Source of the DNA: Pelobates cultripes
Taxonomy: Eukaryota > Chordata > Amphibia > Anura > Pelobatidae
Reading direction: 5' to 3'
DNA: 64,000 nt
Assembly (NCBI GenBank): GCA_933207985.1
Contig: OW240917.1
Span: forward strand, 116,676,005 to 116,740,004
In this document: positions 1 to 12,584 of the stretch, one piece after another
How positions within the stretch are numbered: position 1 is the stretch's first letter
How the letters are laid out: each line of letters begins with the position of its first letter
Program-made: the position numbers and the translations under genes
The notes under the pieces: model-generated
Told to the model about the DNA's origin: nothing
The model's input: only the letters and a program-made list of their open reading frames with translations
Databases searched by the model: none

Positions 1-185
1 GACATGTACATAACACCTAAGGCTGGTCACCTAATGGTCCTTAGGTGCATAAGTTTTCTGGACGGATGGGACATAATAAACGTAAATGACCTTGTTTGCC
101 TCAATACAGACATAATCCCTCAATTCTACTGTATTGCTTCTCAACCTTTGATAATTTAGTTACCACTAGCTGCATGGGTTCAGAA
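1..185. other. Left edge, no feature seen
   Basis: Mixed-composition sequence leading into a retrotransposon remnant. It may be more of the same element, but no motif can be read in it. Confidence 0.3.
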
Positions 186-665
186 TCAGGTTGGGAAGCA
201 GCAGGGGAAGGAGAAAAACGAGGAGCAAAAAGGAATAGCTAAGTGCTTTGGTCTGCTTTTCAACTTCTCCCTTTCTCTGAGCCTATTATCTATGTGCATT
301 ATGTATGTAATAAAGTCATTCAAGTTCTCAGGTAAATCTTTAGCTGCAGTTTCGTCCAAAAAGGTCTCAGACAGGACCTCGGCAAATGCTTTAACCAAGC
401 CACTATTGGTCCAGTCGACCTCATGAGCCAACGTACGAAATTCTATGGCATAATCAGATACTGAATGATTACCCTGTTGGATACGCATCAAAGCTGATTT
501 CTCCTTCCCTAGTGGTTCGAAGGATAGCTTAAACTCAGTTACAAATTCCTTGTAGTTATAAGTTATACAGGCAAATATAAGGAAAACAAATACTAGAACA
601 ACAACACGTGCATTACCGGATCTTAGAATGGCTGGATTGAACGCTCCAAGAATAGTACCAGACAA
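186..665 (-). pseudogene. Ty3/gypsy-type gag fragment fused to LTR remnant
   Basis: A 159-codon open frame. Its middle part (about residues 38-133, positions 267-554) looks like the capsid-like Gag of Ty3/gypsy (Metaviridae) elements of the sushi-ichi kind. The visible signature is a KEFVTEF start, a QG..SVSDYAIEFR segment, an ETFLDE/DLPENL segment and a final IDNRLRERE. In that family this protein forms the particle that packages element RNA. The first 37 residues are not Gag: they read through LTR sequence homologous to the solo LTR at 12585-13148, so an internal deletion has joined LTR to gag. No zinc knuckle, protease or polymerase follows. It is a dead fragment. The family call comes from motif memory; a domesticated gag gene is unlikely because the start lies in LTR sequence and the reading frame is truncated. 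Confidence 0.65.
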
Positions 666-1180
666 GCCGAGGTCAGGATTACAGAATGCAGAATAAATAC
701 AAGGGAAAAGCCAAAGGTCAAGGTCAATAAGAAGGAAGAATAGTCAAAGACGAGCCAAGGTCAAAATGCCAGAATATACAAAAAATAAATGCGATCTCGG
801 ATAAACAACAAAATCGAAACCACGACAGGGCATCAAACGATAGGCAAAGTGACTTTCAATAAGCTAAGAAGTGTTCCCATTGGTTGTATGGACATGGTGA
901 TGCCAAAACGTACATCCAGCGGTGCATTCTCTGCCTGTCCCTTTGCGACCTTTGGAAGCATCCGGCGTTCATGGAGATACCAGCGCGACTTCCGGACATG
1001 TAGCATGGAGAGCGGAGGGAGACTCGGCAAGGGGTAAGTTTACCTTCTGTGTGTCCATGCTGTTTGGGCATGGACTCACGATCATGGCGGCCGGGCGCGG
1101 GTGCCTGGTCGGTCCGGCCGGGCACGAGCATGAGGCCACCCCAGTCCGGCCGTGTGAAACAGATGAAGTGCCAGAAGCTG
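610..1180 (-). mobile_element. Gypsy-type LTR fragment, reverse orientation
   Basis: Read on the minus strand, this stretch parallels the solo LTR at 12585-13148 and the fragment at 13550-13922. Shared landmarks are a 'CCTGTCGTGGTTT' block (around 820-835), a 'CCAGCCATTCTAAGATCCGG' block (616-635) and repeated 'CTTGACC' tracts. The 3' border is missing because the LTR runs straight into gag sequence. The outer GC-rich part (about 940-1180) may belong to U3, but that border is a guess. Confidence 0.55.
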
Positions 1181-2227
1181 AAGAGGACTGTATGGAGCAG
1201 TTACCATCTGGAGTCTTTGCAAAGTATGCAAAGACAACAGAAGATGATCAAACTGATATAATGTTTTACTTAAACAATTTGAACAATGGAATTAAAAAAA
1301 AAAGGCTCTGTGTTTCTCCTGATGTTATTTTATAAACATAGATTTTCGACTATTGCAATGTCCTTGATCAATTTTCAATATAAATTTGGGAATTCCAAAA
1401 TTCTTTGATACAACTGTAAGTGTATTAGTACAAAAACTAGCTGGATCTTGTTAAATATTCAACACCAAATCACTTTGTAAAGTACCCATATCATATTCAC
1501 ATAAGTGAATCTTATTTTTAGACTTAATAGGCCATACATGTGATAAATAATTAATTTTGAGGGAACAGACTGCTCTGTTTTGACAAGTTATTAATTATTT
1601 TCCCATATTAAAATAGATATATATTTTGACCATGTTTACTTACCCTTCCTCAAACTATCTTGCTTTTATAGGTATGTGATTATTTTTTAAGTCCAAAGAT
1701 TTTGTCAATGTCCCCCTTCCTCCCCCTATTTTGTTAACTAGCTGAAAATATGCTGAGCTTCCTTGTACATTTGGCATCATTATTTTTGTAAGCTTGGTTT
1801 TGCTGATCTCAACTCTAAGAGGCTTTTGTGTAGTTTTCTTTCTTTATAGAAAATCAAATTGCCTCTTACTGATTTCTCTTTTGAAATGGCACTCAGCCAT
1901 GAAGATGTACATATGTGGTTACGGTTTTATGGAATATATTTCAAATCCCACACCATGGTCTATAGAGTACTTTAACTTAGCATACAATGTATAGGAAGTT
2001 GATCAGATTAGTGCCAGAACTATAACTTTGGAACTCTCTGCCAATTAGTCATCAGAATAATGTAAGGCCTGTACAAATTCCAGAAGATCCTAAAAAGATA
2101 GTTCTTTGGCAGCACATCAACCGTTAGTAGATAAATATAATCTTTCTAGTTGTTTCAAAATCAAGGAATATTTTTTAAAAAAATGCTGATTATGTATGTC
2201 CTTCATATTAAGTGTGCAGTAAGACTT
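1181..2227. other. AT-rich non-coding stretch
   Basis: No coding frame over 70 codons resembles a protein. I see no terminal repeats or clear tandem structure. Confidence 0.4.
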
Positions 2228-2760
2228 TGTCCCGTAGAATACCTAGAGTGATTACACTCCAAACATCAGTCAAGACTTGGTTAAGGGTGAAAAGAAGTAT
2301 GCTTTATTGAGAAACACACACATACTTATAGTGAACAAAATGTATATTCACCCTCCATGGGGTCGAGGCTGACAACAGTCAAACCCCCACTGAGTTCTCT
2401 CCATACAGGGCGCTGGGAGATCCTGACCCCAAAACCGCCTACCAAAAGCATAGAATCAGAATTGAGCAAATTAGTTATGCTCAATAGCTTGCCACCTCAT
2501 TTACCTTCAGACCAAAAAGCACCCTGGTGGCATATACTATGTCCAATAGCCAACCAATTTAAAGTTTGCTGGACTGTGGCTGACTTCTAATCCGAGCCAG
2601 AGTTCTAGACAGTCAGATTTATCGCTCAGGTTTTCTACAGCTTACCCTAGGCAATTGGGCACCACTGTGTGGCCCGAATCAGTTCAGTCAGCTAGGCTTT
2701 ATCTATTTGGCCAAGTTCAAAGGGTCCTCTGTAATAAGTTGATTAGTAAAATATTGTCCT
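2228..2760 (-). mobile_element. Possible LTR fragment, reverse orientation
   Basis: On the minus strand there is an AATAAA signal near 2305-2312, followed downstream by a stretch ending in ACGGGACA at 2228, which is how LTR ends commonly look. No matching 5' border or target-site duplication was found, so this is only a candidate. Confidence 0.25.
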
Positions 2761-3668
2761 TTTAAAAAATTGTCATCATCTCCACCGCAACGGAAAGTGA
2801 ATATTTCATATAAATACAATCTTTATGAAATATTTATTTTGACTGTGTTGGAATTTTAATGAAATTCCAGCCGAGTTAAGTGACATACTGAGACAAAGTA
2901 AGCACTACTTTGTCTTTGTATATTACCTTACACTTCTAATTCTGCAAAGTCTTCAGTGACAGTGCAACTTTAAATAGTTAACTGTGTTAAAGCATCTCTA
3001 TGGCATTTTTTAACTTTGCTACCATGATTTCAAAATATTAATTACCTTGATAACAATATGATAACATAGTATATATATTTGCGGCAAACATGAGGTCATG
3101 AAGTGTACCCAGTTCTATTATCTTATTGTGTTTGTGTTTGTTTTTTTATATTATACAGCTATGTTACAGTGCTGTAGCCCACCACAATATATGCTATTAA
3201 GGGCTAACATGTGTAGGGGTTTAGAAACATACCATATTCTGTCTCATTAGAGATTTTCCCTTTAAGCTGAAAGGTACAAGGTTATTTGTTAGAGCAGGCC
3301 TCACTTAAGAGACTTGCGTTGATGTGAACTTTAATGGCCACTTGAGTGACACTAAAAAAACTTCAGTTGTTTAATTAAATATGTTTAGTGATTTGAGATA
3401 GTGCTCACTATAGCTTAGTCTCCAATGGTTACGAACAACTACTGTAATAAACTTGCGGGCATCTCAATCTTCTGTTCTCACAAACTTCACAATCCTTGGT
3501 TTAGGTTTCCTCGTACCTTGCCCTTCCCTTCCATTGTTTGCTCTACTGATGCCCTATTTCTTCAGGGACCCATGAAGTAGTTGTGTCAATCCCTGACACC
3601 AGTTGGTCTACCATGGGGTCATATAAAGGCCAGTCACAAGTTTTACACTGCTTGCACTTATAGGATAC
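2761..3668. other. AT-rich non-coding stretch
   Basis: No recognisable coding or repeat structure. Confidence 0.35.
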
Positions 3669-4907
3669 TGTCACGCTCGCACCCTACTCCAAGAGTGTGC
3701 ATGACGTAGTTGTGGTGGTGAAGGGGTTAAAGTTCACTATTTGTGTGCACTAGACCGGAAATAATGGCAAAATCCCCCTTTAACACCACCCACACTTAAA
3801 CATAATAATAAAATTATTACTATTTTAACGCTGCCACCACCAAAACAATTTATAAATTGAGTGCATTGGTCCCCCAGGAAAATGAATAATAAAGCCCACC
3901 AAATATTACTTAGCACAATATTTAAGGAATTGCAAAAATACTAGTTAGTCTCTTCAGGTAACGTGATTCTTAACCAAAGGCAGAACTTAATCAATTAATG
4001 TTTATTATGAGCAAAAAAATAGTCACAGTGCATATAAAAATATATGATAAACAAATGATGTACACCAACAACAGATAAAAACAAAAAGGATAAGATACAG
4101 AAGTCCTAATAACTCACTTAGGTTTTGAAAGTACAACTTCTGCCCAGGGGGGCTCTGGCAAGGAAAGATGGTGACTCACTTAGAATTAGATTCTGGTCCC
4201 CAAGCAAGTACACCCACACCCCTCCCAATCATTGGATATATACCCTGTGGATTATCAAGTCTTGTCCAGGGGTGGAGTAAAGGCGTACCTACAGAAAAAA
4301 TAAGTCACCACCTCCTTTGTTCCTCTGCTTTTATATACCTGCCACAGAAATAATAATTGCATCTACAAATTTATTATTTTCCCATTTTATAGACATGTCG
4401 CACGCCCGACCCATGATCCAATAGGACGGACATCACAATTCCTGCCACACGGTTTAAGTTGTGCAACTTATCTTTAGGCTTAATTAAGAGATTGGGCTTG
4501 TCCCATCCCAAATATAATAAAAATGAGGGTTAATTATTAAGCTGTGTGTAAGTATTAATGTTTCTCTTGGATATGATACTGGAATCTGCTGGTCTTCATG
4601 AAACTAATACCATTACCATATCAAAGGATTGAACTATCCATTGATAGTTTCAAGCCATATGGTCAAAGTCAGTTAGTTTACATTGAAACTAGACCTACTG
4701 GCGGCTTAAGTGTAAAATGTCTGCTTTGATAGATCAAAAAGGGCAATCCGTTTCACACCTTGCAGAAGCCCCTTTTGATCAAAAGAGCAATTTCTCTCTG
4801 TCATTTGTCCTCTAGCCAGGGGTCCAGTTATTGATGCACTGCACAAGTTATATTAAATAGCCATATTTATATAGTGCAATAATAATTTATGTACCCTTGC
4901 CGTGACA
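3669..4907. mobile_element. Probable solo LTR, 1.24 kb
   Basis: The segment begins TGTCACG and ends CGTGACA, a 7-bp perfect inverted terminal repeat of the TG...CA type used by LTR retrotransposons. The five flanking bases are GATAC on the left and GGTAC on the right, a 5-bp target-site duplication with one mismatch. There is no coding frame inside, and no second copy lies nearby, so it reads as a solo LTR left by recombination. The length is long for a gypsy LTR; orientation was not determined. Confidence 0.5.
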
Positions 4908-6216
4908 GGTACTTTTACACTTTCATTATAGGCTTACCACACCTTTCTGTTCACTTAATGCTATCATCTACAACATTTTCTTTCATTATTCCTTGTTAAT
5001 CTTCTCATCCATAGCATACAACCTTCACGTCCAGCATTTTGATATTCTGCATCACTGCCGTTCTTCTATACTCTGTGTCTTATTTTGATAATAAGGAACC
5101 TACCTATGTACACATTATAGCATTTGGTTATTACATTTAAAAAATCAAAATGTTGGACAAGAAGAGACAACTTAATCCACCCCATGGTTCCTTTAATGTC
5201 GTCCTCCTAAGCCTTATTATCTCCAATTAAACTGAGATTTATCTTTCTTTGTAATTAAAGTGTCTAGATTCATATACCTCTCTGCAACTCAAATAATTTT
5301 CATATCATAAAGTAAGTGTGCTGTTCTACAAATGAATTGTGCACGGATATATATATCGAGAAAAACATTTCTAAGAAAAAAAATTCAGCGAATGAGAGAA
5401 GAAAATGGTTTTAATAAAAGTGTGAATGATCTCTTACATTAATCTCTTTGCCGTCTTATTTCTACAATCAATAAGAAGCTGGCGGTTTGTCTGTCTATTG
5501 GCTCTGAAATAGTTAAGTCAAGTATTTTCTCCGGTTAAATGGGAGTAATACATGGACTATTTTTGTTCTATTGATGCATGGGATAAGTATGCAGCAAAGC
5601 AAATGTTTGAACACTCCACAAATCTCAATGTCAGAGCAACTATTGGTTCAATCCACACAGTGTAGCTTATAAAATAGAATGCACAATGGCCAGTCTCGCA
5701 AGTGCAACAGAAATAAATATTAATAATCAAACAGTAGAATTTATTTGAAAATGAATGAGAAATCCATCTGACTTTCCTGTAATCTAATCCTACTAACAGG
5801 AGTGAAGACTGATGCCTGGATAGATCTCTTCAGGCTTGGAACTATCTCTATAGCTACAAATTGTGAATATATCCTACAATATCTTTTAATCTCTGTTTTA
5901 CTGTGTCTTTATTTCCACATGAATAGTATTTCCAGAATACTGACTTCTAAATGCAGACTGACTTCACTGTTCTTTAAAGGTACAATACAGATAACTTAAG
6001 ATCGATGACTCACTCCGCGCTCCAGCTGTTGCAGGTTCCTAGGATAGTCTACCAACAAACTATTCTTTATTTTGATGGAACCTGAAACTCACAGAATTGA
6101 ACTGCGAATAATTAGATTTGGAGCTTACAGCAGCCGGAGGATGATTGAGTTAAAGATTTTCAAAAAAGAATTATTCATTACACATTGGGGGCTTTTTGCA
6201 AGCTTAATATTTTATA
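4908..6216. other. AT-rich non-coding stretch
   Basis: Nothing recognisable; no long reading frame and no clear repeat borders. Confidence 0.35.
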
Positions 6217-6218
6217 TA

Positions 6219-7780
6219 CAGGGAGTGCAGAATTATTAGGCAAATGAGTATTTTGACCACATCATCCTCTTTATGCATGTTGTCTTACTCCAAGCTGTAT
6301 AGGCTCGAAAGCCTACTACCAATTAAGCATATTAGGTGATGTGCATCTCTGTAATGAGAAGGGTGTGGTCTAATGACATCAACACCCTATATCAGGTGTG
6401 CATAATTATTAGGCAACTTCCTTTCCTTTGGCAAAATGGGTCAAAAGAAGGACTTGACAGGCTCAGAAAAGTCAAAAATAGTGAGATATCTTGCAGAGGG
6501 ATGCAGCACTCTTAAAATTGCAAAGCTTCTGAAGCGTGATCATCGAACAATCAAGCGTTTCATTCAAAATAGTCAACAGGGTCGCAAGAAGCGTGTGGAA
6601 AAACCAAGGCGCAAAATAATTGCCCATGAACTGAGAAAAGTCAAGCGTGCAGCTGCCACGATGCCACTTGCCACCAGTTTGGCCATATTTCAGAGCTGCA
6701 ACATCACTGGAGTGCCCAAAAGCACAAGGTGTGCAATACTCAGAGACATGGCCAAGGTAAGAAAGGCTGAAAGACGACCACCACTGAACAAGACACACAA
6801 GCTGAAACGTCAAGACTGGGCCAAGAAATATCTCAAGACTGATTTTTCTAAGGTTTTATGGACTGATGAAATGAGAGTGAGTCTTGATGGGCCAGATGGA
6901 TGGGCCCGTGGCTGGATTGGTAAAGGGCAGAGAGCTCCAGTCCGACTCAGACGCCAGCAAGGTGGAGGTGGAGTACTGGTTTGGGCTGGTATCATCAAAG
7001 ATGAGCTTGTGGGGCCTTTTCGGGTTGAGGATGGAGTCAAGCTCAACTCCCAGTCCTACTGCCAGTTCCTGGAAGACACCTTCTTCAAGCAGTGGTACAG
7101 GAAGAAGTCTGCATCCTTCAAGAAAAACATGATTTTCATGCAGGACAATGCTCCATCACACGCGTCCAAGTACTCCACAGCGTGGCTGGCAAGAAAGGGT
7201 ATAAAAGAAGAAAAATCTAATGACATGGCCTCCTTGTTCACCTGATCTGAACCCCATTGAGAACCTGTGGTCCATCATCAAATGTGAGATTTACAAGGAG
7301 GGAAAACAGTACACCTCTCTGAACAGTGTCTGGGAGGCTGTGGTTGCTGCTGCACGCAATGTTGATGGTGAACAGATCAAAACACTGACAGAATCCATGG
7401 ATGGCAGGCTTTTGAGTGTCCTTGCAAAGAAAGGTGGCTATATTGGTCACTGATTTGTTTTTGTTTTGTTTTTGAATGTCAGAAATGTATATTTGTGAAT
7501 GTTGAGATGTTATATTGGTTTCACTGGTAATAATAAATAATTGAAATGGGTATATATTTGTTTTTTGTTAAGTTGCCTAATAATTATGCACAGTAATAGT
7601 CACCTGCACACACAGATATCCCCCTAACATAGCTATAACTAAAACAAACTAAAAACTACTTCCAAAAATATTCAGCTTTGATATTAATGAGTTTTTTGGG
7701 TTCATTGAGAACATGGTTGTTGTTCAATAATAAAATTAATCCTCAAAAATACAACTTGCCTAATAATTCTGCACTCCCTG
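6219..7780 (+). mobile_element. Near-intact Tc1-like DNA transposon with TA target duplication
   Basis: A 1562-bp element. The termini are CAGGGAGTGCAGAATTATTA on the left and its complement on the right. TA dinucleotides at 6217-6218 and 7781-7782 form the duplicated target. A second, inner copy of the terminal motif (GTGCATAATTATTAGGCAAC) lies at about 6398-6417, and its inverted partner at about 7571-7592. The ends are therefore of the IR/DR type, with two transposase-binding motifs per terminus, as in Sleeping Beauty-like elements. The single gene inside is a transposase (6436-7453, +) with one frameshift. Everything else needed for mobility in cis looks present. Confidence 0.93.
6436..7453 (+). 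pseudogene. Tc1-like transposase, one frameshift from intact, probable DD37E
   Basis: This would be a cut-and-paste transposase of about 338 residues, normal for Tc1-like enzymes. The N-terminal third (residues about 10-120) is a paired helix-turn-helix DNA-binding region rich in Lys/Arg. The catalytic domain shows WTDE with the first Asp at residue 144 (codon 6865-6867), MQDNAPSH with the second Asp at residue 237 (codon 7144-7146), and SPDLNPIEN with the Glu codon at 7259-7261. The frame breaks close to 7215: the upstream frame runs into a stop at 7243-7245, while the C-terminal frame continues to a stop at 7451-7453. The offset fits one extra base. Allowing for it, 37 residues separate the second Asp and the Glu. 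That spacing is the hallmark of the DD37E group (known as TRT in frogs and fish) rather than classic DD34E Tc1. The start ATG is preceded by a short leader inside the left terminal region. Confidence 0.9.
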
Positions 7781-7782
7781 TA

Positions 7783-9472
7783 TAAGTTTCAATATACCTG
7801 GAATAGTTTTTCATCAGAAGTTATAGCAACCAACAATTTTAGGAAACTCAGTGGTGCTTGAGACGTGCATGGGGCTACTGCAAAAGGCGAATCAGGGTAT
7901 GTATTTTAGAAACAGGAACAGGGCAGATTAAATGAACAATATGTCTCTTATCTGATGTAATTATCTGTCACTATGGAGTAGAAACTCACATTGACTCAAA
8001 TACCAGAGGTCACCTATTCTGGAAAAATATTATAATCTGTAGATTAAAGGGTTTAACTCAAACCATGCGTTAATACAGGTTCTTACACAAACCATGGCTA
8101 AATCACACCTGCTGGCAATACATTAACTGCTTTTTTGTTGTATTAAAGAGGCTTATTAGAAAGCCTTGAACATTACATCATCTTCCAGCAGCAGACTTTT
8201 CAGCATTCCGGTAGATAGTATAGCGAGTTATATCGAAAACGAGTATAGCAAGTGAATTTGACCGGTTCCTTGAGATGGTTATCCCATAGCTGTATTAGGG
8301 TTTGGACGATGAGCTGTCAGTAACTACAGTTTCAGCATTCCGGTAGATAGTATAGCGAGTTATATTGAACGAGCAACTCTATATCCTTGAATAGTGTTAA
8401 TGGGTTTAGATGACTGTCTGTTGTCACTATGATAGTCTCAACATCCTATGACTCGGGTTATACCATTTATACCATTTAGGGTTTATTACTTTAAGCTTTG
8501 TTGCTAGTAATATTTATGGTAATATCAAGGATTTTTACCCATATGCTTTACAACAAGTGATAGACTTTGCTTTAGTTATACGGATTTAGATACTGATAGC
8601 CTGTGTGTATTGTATCCTTTTATAGCAGGCTTACCGTTAGCTCCCTGAGACGAGCGGATTAAACAAATTCCGGTACGACCCATACTGTTTATTAAGGGTG
8701 AGGCTGGGGTGGACCGGTTTACTGTAGGGTCGGGGGACCCAAACTTTATTCAGACTTCATTTTTGCTCCGCTGCTTATTTGTTGCATTTAGGCTATATAC
8801 ATAATACTTTGTTAGCAGACAAATTGTAGTATCAATTTATAAGTGGATACACACTCTCTAAGTCCATTATTATGAGAAGTTTTATTTAACACTCGCATTG
8901 AAGTACATTTTAGGGCATTTATGTCCTTTTAAGAAGTGTTTCTATCCATCTTGTGTTTTGGTTTTTTTTTTCCGCCTTCCCCTTCTTTTTAACAATTAGT
9001 AGACATACCATGTAACATATATCCTAGCAATAATAAAGGAATTCCTAAAAGAAAGCATTGGTTATGTTATGGTATTGTCTTATATATGATGTTCTTTTGA
9101 TTTTATTACAAATACCCTATTTTTTGCACAGTTATTATTTTGGGATTTATTACTTAATTTAATTGAATTTGCTCTTTTCTAAAGTGTTACTCCAATAACT
9201 TTGGTTCCTCTTTTGGAACGCAACATTTGGATTTTAATTTAGGGTTAAGCCCCTAAAGTTGGAGGACACTTATTAAGGACCTTATTTGTTCATCTATTTT
9301 TGCCTTCAGTACTGTGTCTTACTCTGCAGTCATGTACAATGTTCTAAAAACTCTTTAAATATCCTCAGTGGTCAAGCCTGAAAAAATATATATCTTGGAA
9401 GTTCTTAGGTTCTCCGTCCCTTCCCATCTATTAAGTAACTTGGCTTTTAACTGTCCACCCTTATATTCTAAA
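7783..9472. other. Non-coding stretch with a short local duplication
   Basis: Mostly AT-rich sequence without coding signal. It contains an exact direct repeat of about 36 bp (8198-8233 and 8330-8365, offset 132 bp) that includes the motif GGTAGATAGTATAGCGAG. A GC-richer patch at 8640-8760 is unassigned. Confidence 0.4.
8198..8365. repeat. Direct repeat pair, 36 bp, 132 bp apart
   Basis: Two identical copies at 8198-8233 and 8330-8365. The sequence after each copy begins similarly and then diverges, consistent with an old tandem duplication. Confidence 0.75.
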
Positions 9473-9877
9473 TTACAGGAACACTGTAGCATTACGAATA
9501 CACATTTTTATTTAGTGCCCAGTTGGACCTTTTCTCCCACACAGTGATAGTCTCTGTACTGCCACCTCGCTTCCATGGCTGAGATCATCAAGACTGATGA
9601 TCTCAGTCAGTTCAAGCCTTTCCCAATGAAAAGCATTGTGAGACTAGAGTACGTGCAGCAAACTGTTTTACAAATCAGATGATCTCGATAAGACCAGCTG
9701 ATTGAAATAACCGAGTTTAACTTGGCTATTTGGCAGAAGTGCCTGCAGTGGCTGACAAAGTGACAGCCACTAGAGGCATTTAAACTCTGCAATATTATAC
9801 ATTAAAATGAGGGAGACATGTCACACAGACCACATCATTCAGATAAAGTGGTCTGGGTGCCTATAGAGTCCCTTTAA
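9473..9877. mobile_element. T2/Kolobok-like MITE, degenerate left end
   Basis: The right end reads GTGGTCTGGGTGCC...AGTCCCTTTAA, the terminal signature seen in the other TTAA-flanked MITEs of this window. The left end (TTACAGGAACACTGTAG) is a mutated version. Internal self-complementary pieces such as GATGATCTCAGTCA near 9590 match the serial-hairpin layout of the family. Confidence 0.6.
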
Positions 9878-12584
9878 ATATGTATCTTCTTCCATTTTCC
9901 ACACTATTGCCAAGCAGAATGATCTAAGTACAGACGGGGCCAGTCTGTAAAATTCTGGCATCTTAGCCAAACCACGATTTTACACTCTTTGCATATCTTT
10001 ATGCTCTATATGTTGTTGCCTCTTCGTGTAGCTACAATATATATAAAGGAATACATACATTCAATATATAGCCTAAAAAACTAAAATAAGTTTTGTGTGT
10101 TTTTTTAAAAACTACAGAAATAACAATATTATGGTAAAGAAATATTTTTACTATAAAATCATAAAAATATAAATACTTATCTATTAAACCTCTATTTGTG
10201 CTTTTCCACAGGATAGAGATGTGATTGTGTTGTGGGTAAAACCGAAGATAGTGGTGGGAGGTTTATTGTCAAATACTTAAACATGAACAATCAAAATAAT
10301 TTTACACAGCATCACACATGTTCAACATACATAGAAAGGCAATATTTTAATCTAACGTACCTCATTGGAGACTGTGTCTGCCTGTGAATGGGCTAGCCTA
10401 GAAGCGTATCAACTCGTCAAAATAATGACCTCCTTGTGTGAAGGAAGAGAAACAGGATTTTATAGAAACCACTTGAGATTTAAATCTATACTAAAGCTGC
10501 ATAAACCTAATTGGGGAACTTATTAATTTCCTTTGATTAACTTTTGTAATACCAAGTTTATTGTATGAATGCTCATAGACTGTAATCAGCATCCCCCTCC
10601 TTCAAATTAAAAAGTATGGGAACTCACTTATTTGTTAGACTTGTGTAATGTAAGAAACATTTTTTTTCTGAAAAGAAATAAATAAAAATTTCCAGAAGGC
10701 CAATATGTTGGTTTGGTTTGGCATAAGTTCGGTAATGAAAAAGTGATTGATGTATTGAATCAGAAGGACAAAAAAAGGTGCAAAAATTGGCTCATTAGCT
10801 GATGACAGACATTATTTTTGCACAAAATTAACATTCGGCAGCTGGGCCCAGGGGCTGCCTAAGTCATGTGTGCTGGTGGTAAAACTAGCCCCCGGCACAA
10901 AAGTGTAAATAGACTGCACATACAGATTCCTTTCTCCATGACCACTTCTAACAGCAGAAGTAGTCATGGAGGTTGGAGTAAGGGTGGGAATATGTGCAAG
11001 TTGTCTTTTCTCTGTGCACCAGAAATAGATATTGTAAGCTGGAAACTTCCAGTTCCAAACCATGTATGTAGATTTGTTGTGGGAATGGACCTTCCTCCTT
11101 GTACACTAGCACAGCTATAACGTTTACCAGGGTTATTCAAGTCCAAATGGTCCTGTATCAGACACATAAAAAATATTTGCAATCGCAAAATTCAACAATG
11201 GCTGGCTGAATGGTTGATATCCTGATCACATGAATTAAATCCGTGTCTGGAGGCTTCAAATTTGGTCCTGGATTTGAATTTTTTTTTCACTATTTTCCCA
11301 CTGCCTGCACTAGCAACCAGAAGGCAAATAGTTGAAAACGCATTCGCGGCATTACGGTTATTTATGTGCTGGTTGGCTAGTGTTTGCGAGCCACCACATC
11401 AAATATTTTAAAATAAATAAATAAAAACCCTATGGATGTCAAGACAATAAGGGAGGTGTCAATGTTACAATAAGGGAGGTTTAACAGCTCCCTATGCATG
11501 TATAATATATTGTATAATACATTTATTAAACCAACGACTCAAAACTTGTCTGTCAGAACACTCTGATTGGTTGGCTTAATAGTCAGAGCACTTTTACCTT
11601 TTACTGATATTACATAGCATTGTGAATTTTTCCCATGCAATACAATAGCTGACATAGTGTGGGGAAGCCTATGTAAGGGCTTTCCCTGCTACCAGAGCTT
11701 AGTCCACGTGGAGTCTTCCATGGGCTTAGATGGATTAATTAAATTTTGCCATATTTTAGTTTTTTGTGGGGAGGGGGTTTGTGTTTCTGGATTCTCATTT
11801 GTCCTTTTTGTGGCCTGAAGATAAGAGGATTAGAAGAAAGAAGATTTCTGATTGGTAAGTATAACTTTATTTTACAGGTAAAAATTTTATTTCCCACTAA
11901 TTAATTATTAGGGTGAGGGTGGTGGGTAGGGTCATTCCTTTTTAATGGAAGGTGGCTATTGGATTAAGGACCCCTAGCTACCTGGTGGACTTGAGGCGCT
12001 AGGTTGACACTAGGTCCTCCCTGTGATTATTAGTATTAGGTCCTCAACCCACCACCAATAGTTGGGGAACGGGAGGAAACATTAGGTCCTCCCATCTGAA
12101 TATTATAATAGCCCCCATGGGTGCTAGTCAGGGAAGACATAGGGATGTCCCCCCTAATTTTTTTAATGAGGGAAAGGAGGAGCACCATAATCTGTCCACT
12201 CCCGATTATGTGTTTTAAACTTCCCCACCGGATGTACAAGGGTGTGGGCATGGGGAGGCGGGCATAGGGGCATAGTCATGGGATGGGTTCTTTCTAGCAA
12301 CTAGTAAGATGGTTTTCAAAGTTTAGTAGACATGAACTCATATGCTGTATTGCAGATTGGGGCATAGGGAGGTGTTATCCCTTATTGTAATGTCTTATTG
12401 ACCCCCACAGTCTTTTTATTTAATTATATGGTGATTTTTTTTTTATGCTGTGAAGCTATTTTTTCAACATATCAAAATATATTAAAAAATATATAATAAA
12501 TAAAAAGATACCAATACATAAAACTTATTTTTTTATATTTTTCATAATATTAAATCATTTTCAAACTTTCTCCAAAAATATTAA
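9878..12584. other. Non-coding AT-rich stretch
   Basis: No convincing gene. Short open frames near 10812-11188 on both strands overlap each other and lack any protein signature. A patch at 11900-12260 repeats the phrase TTAGGTCCTC several times and is probably an unassigned old repeat. Confidence 0.35.
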
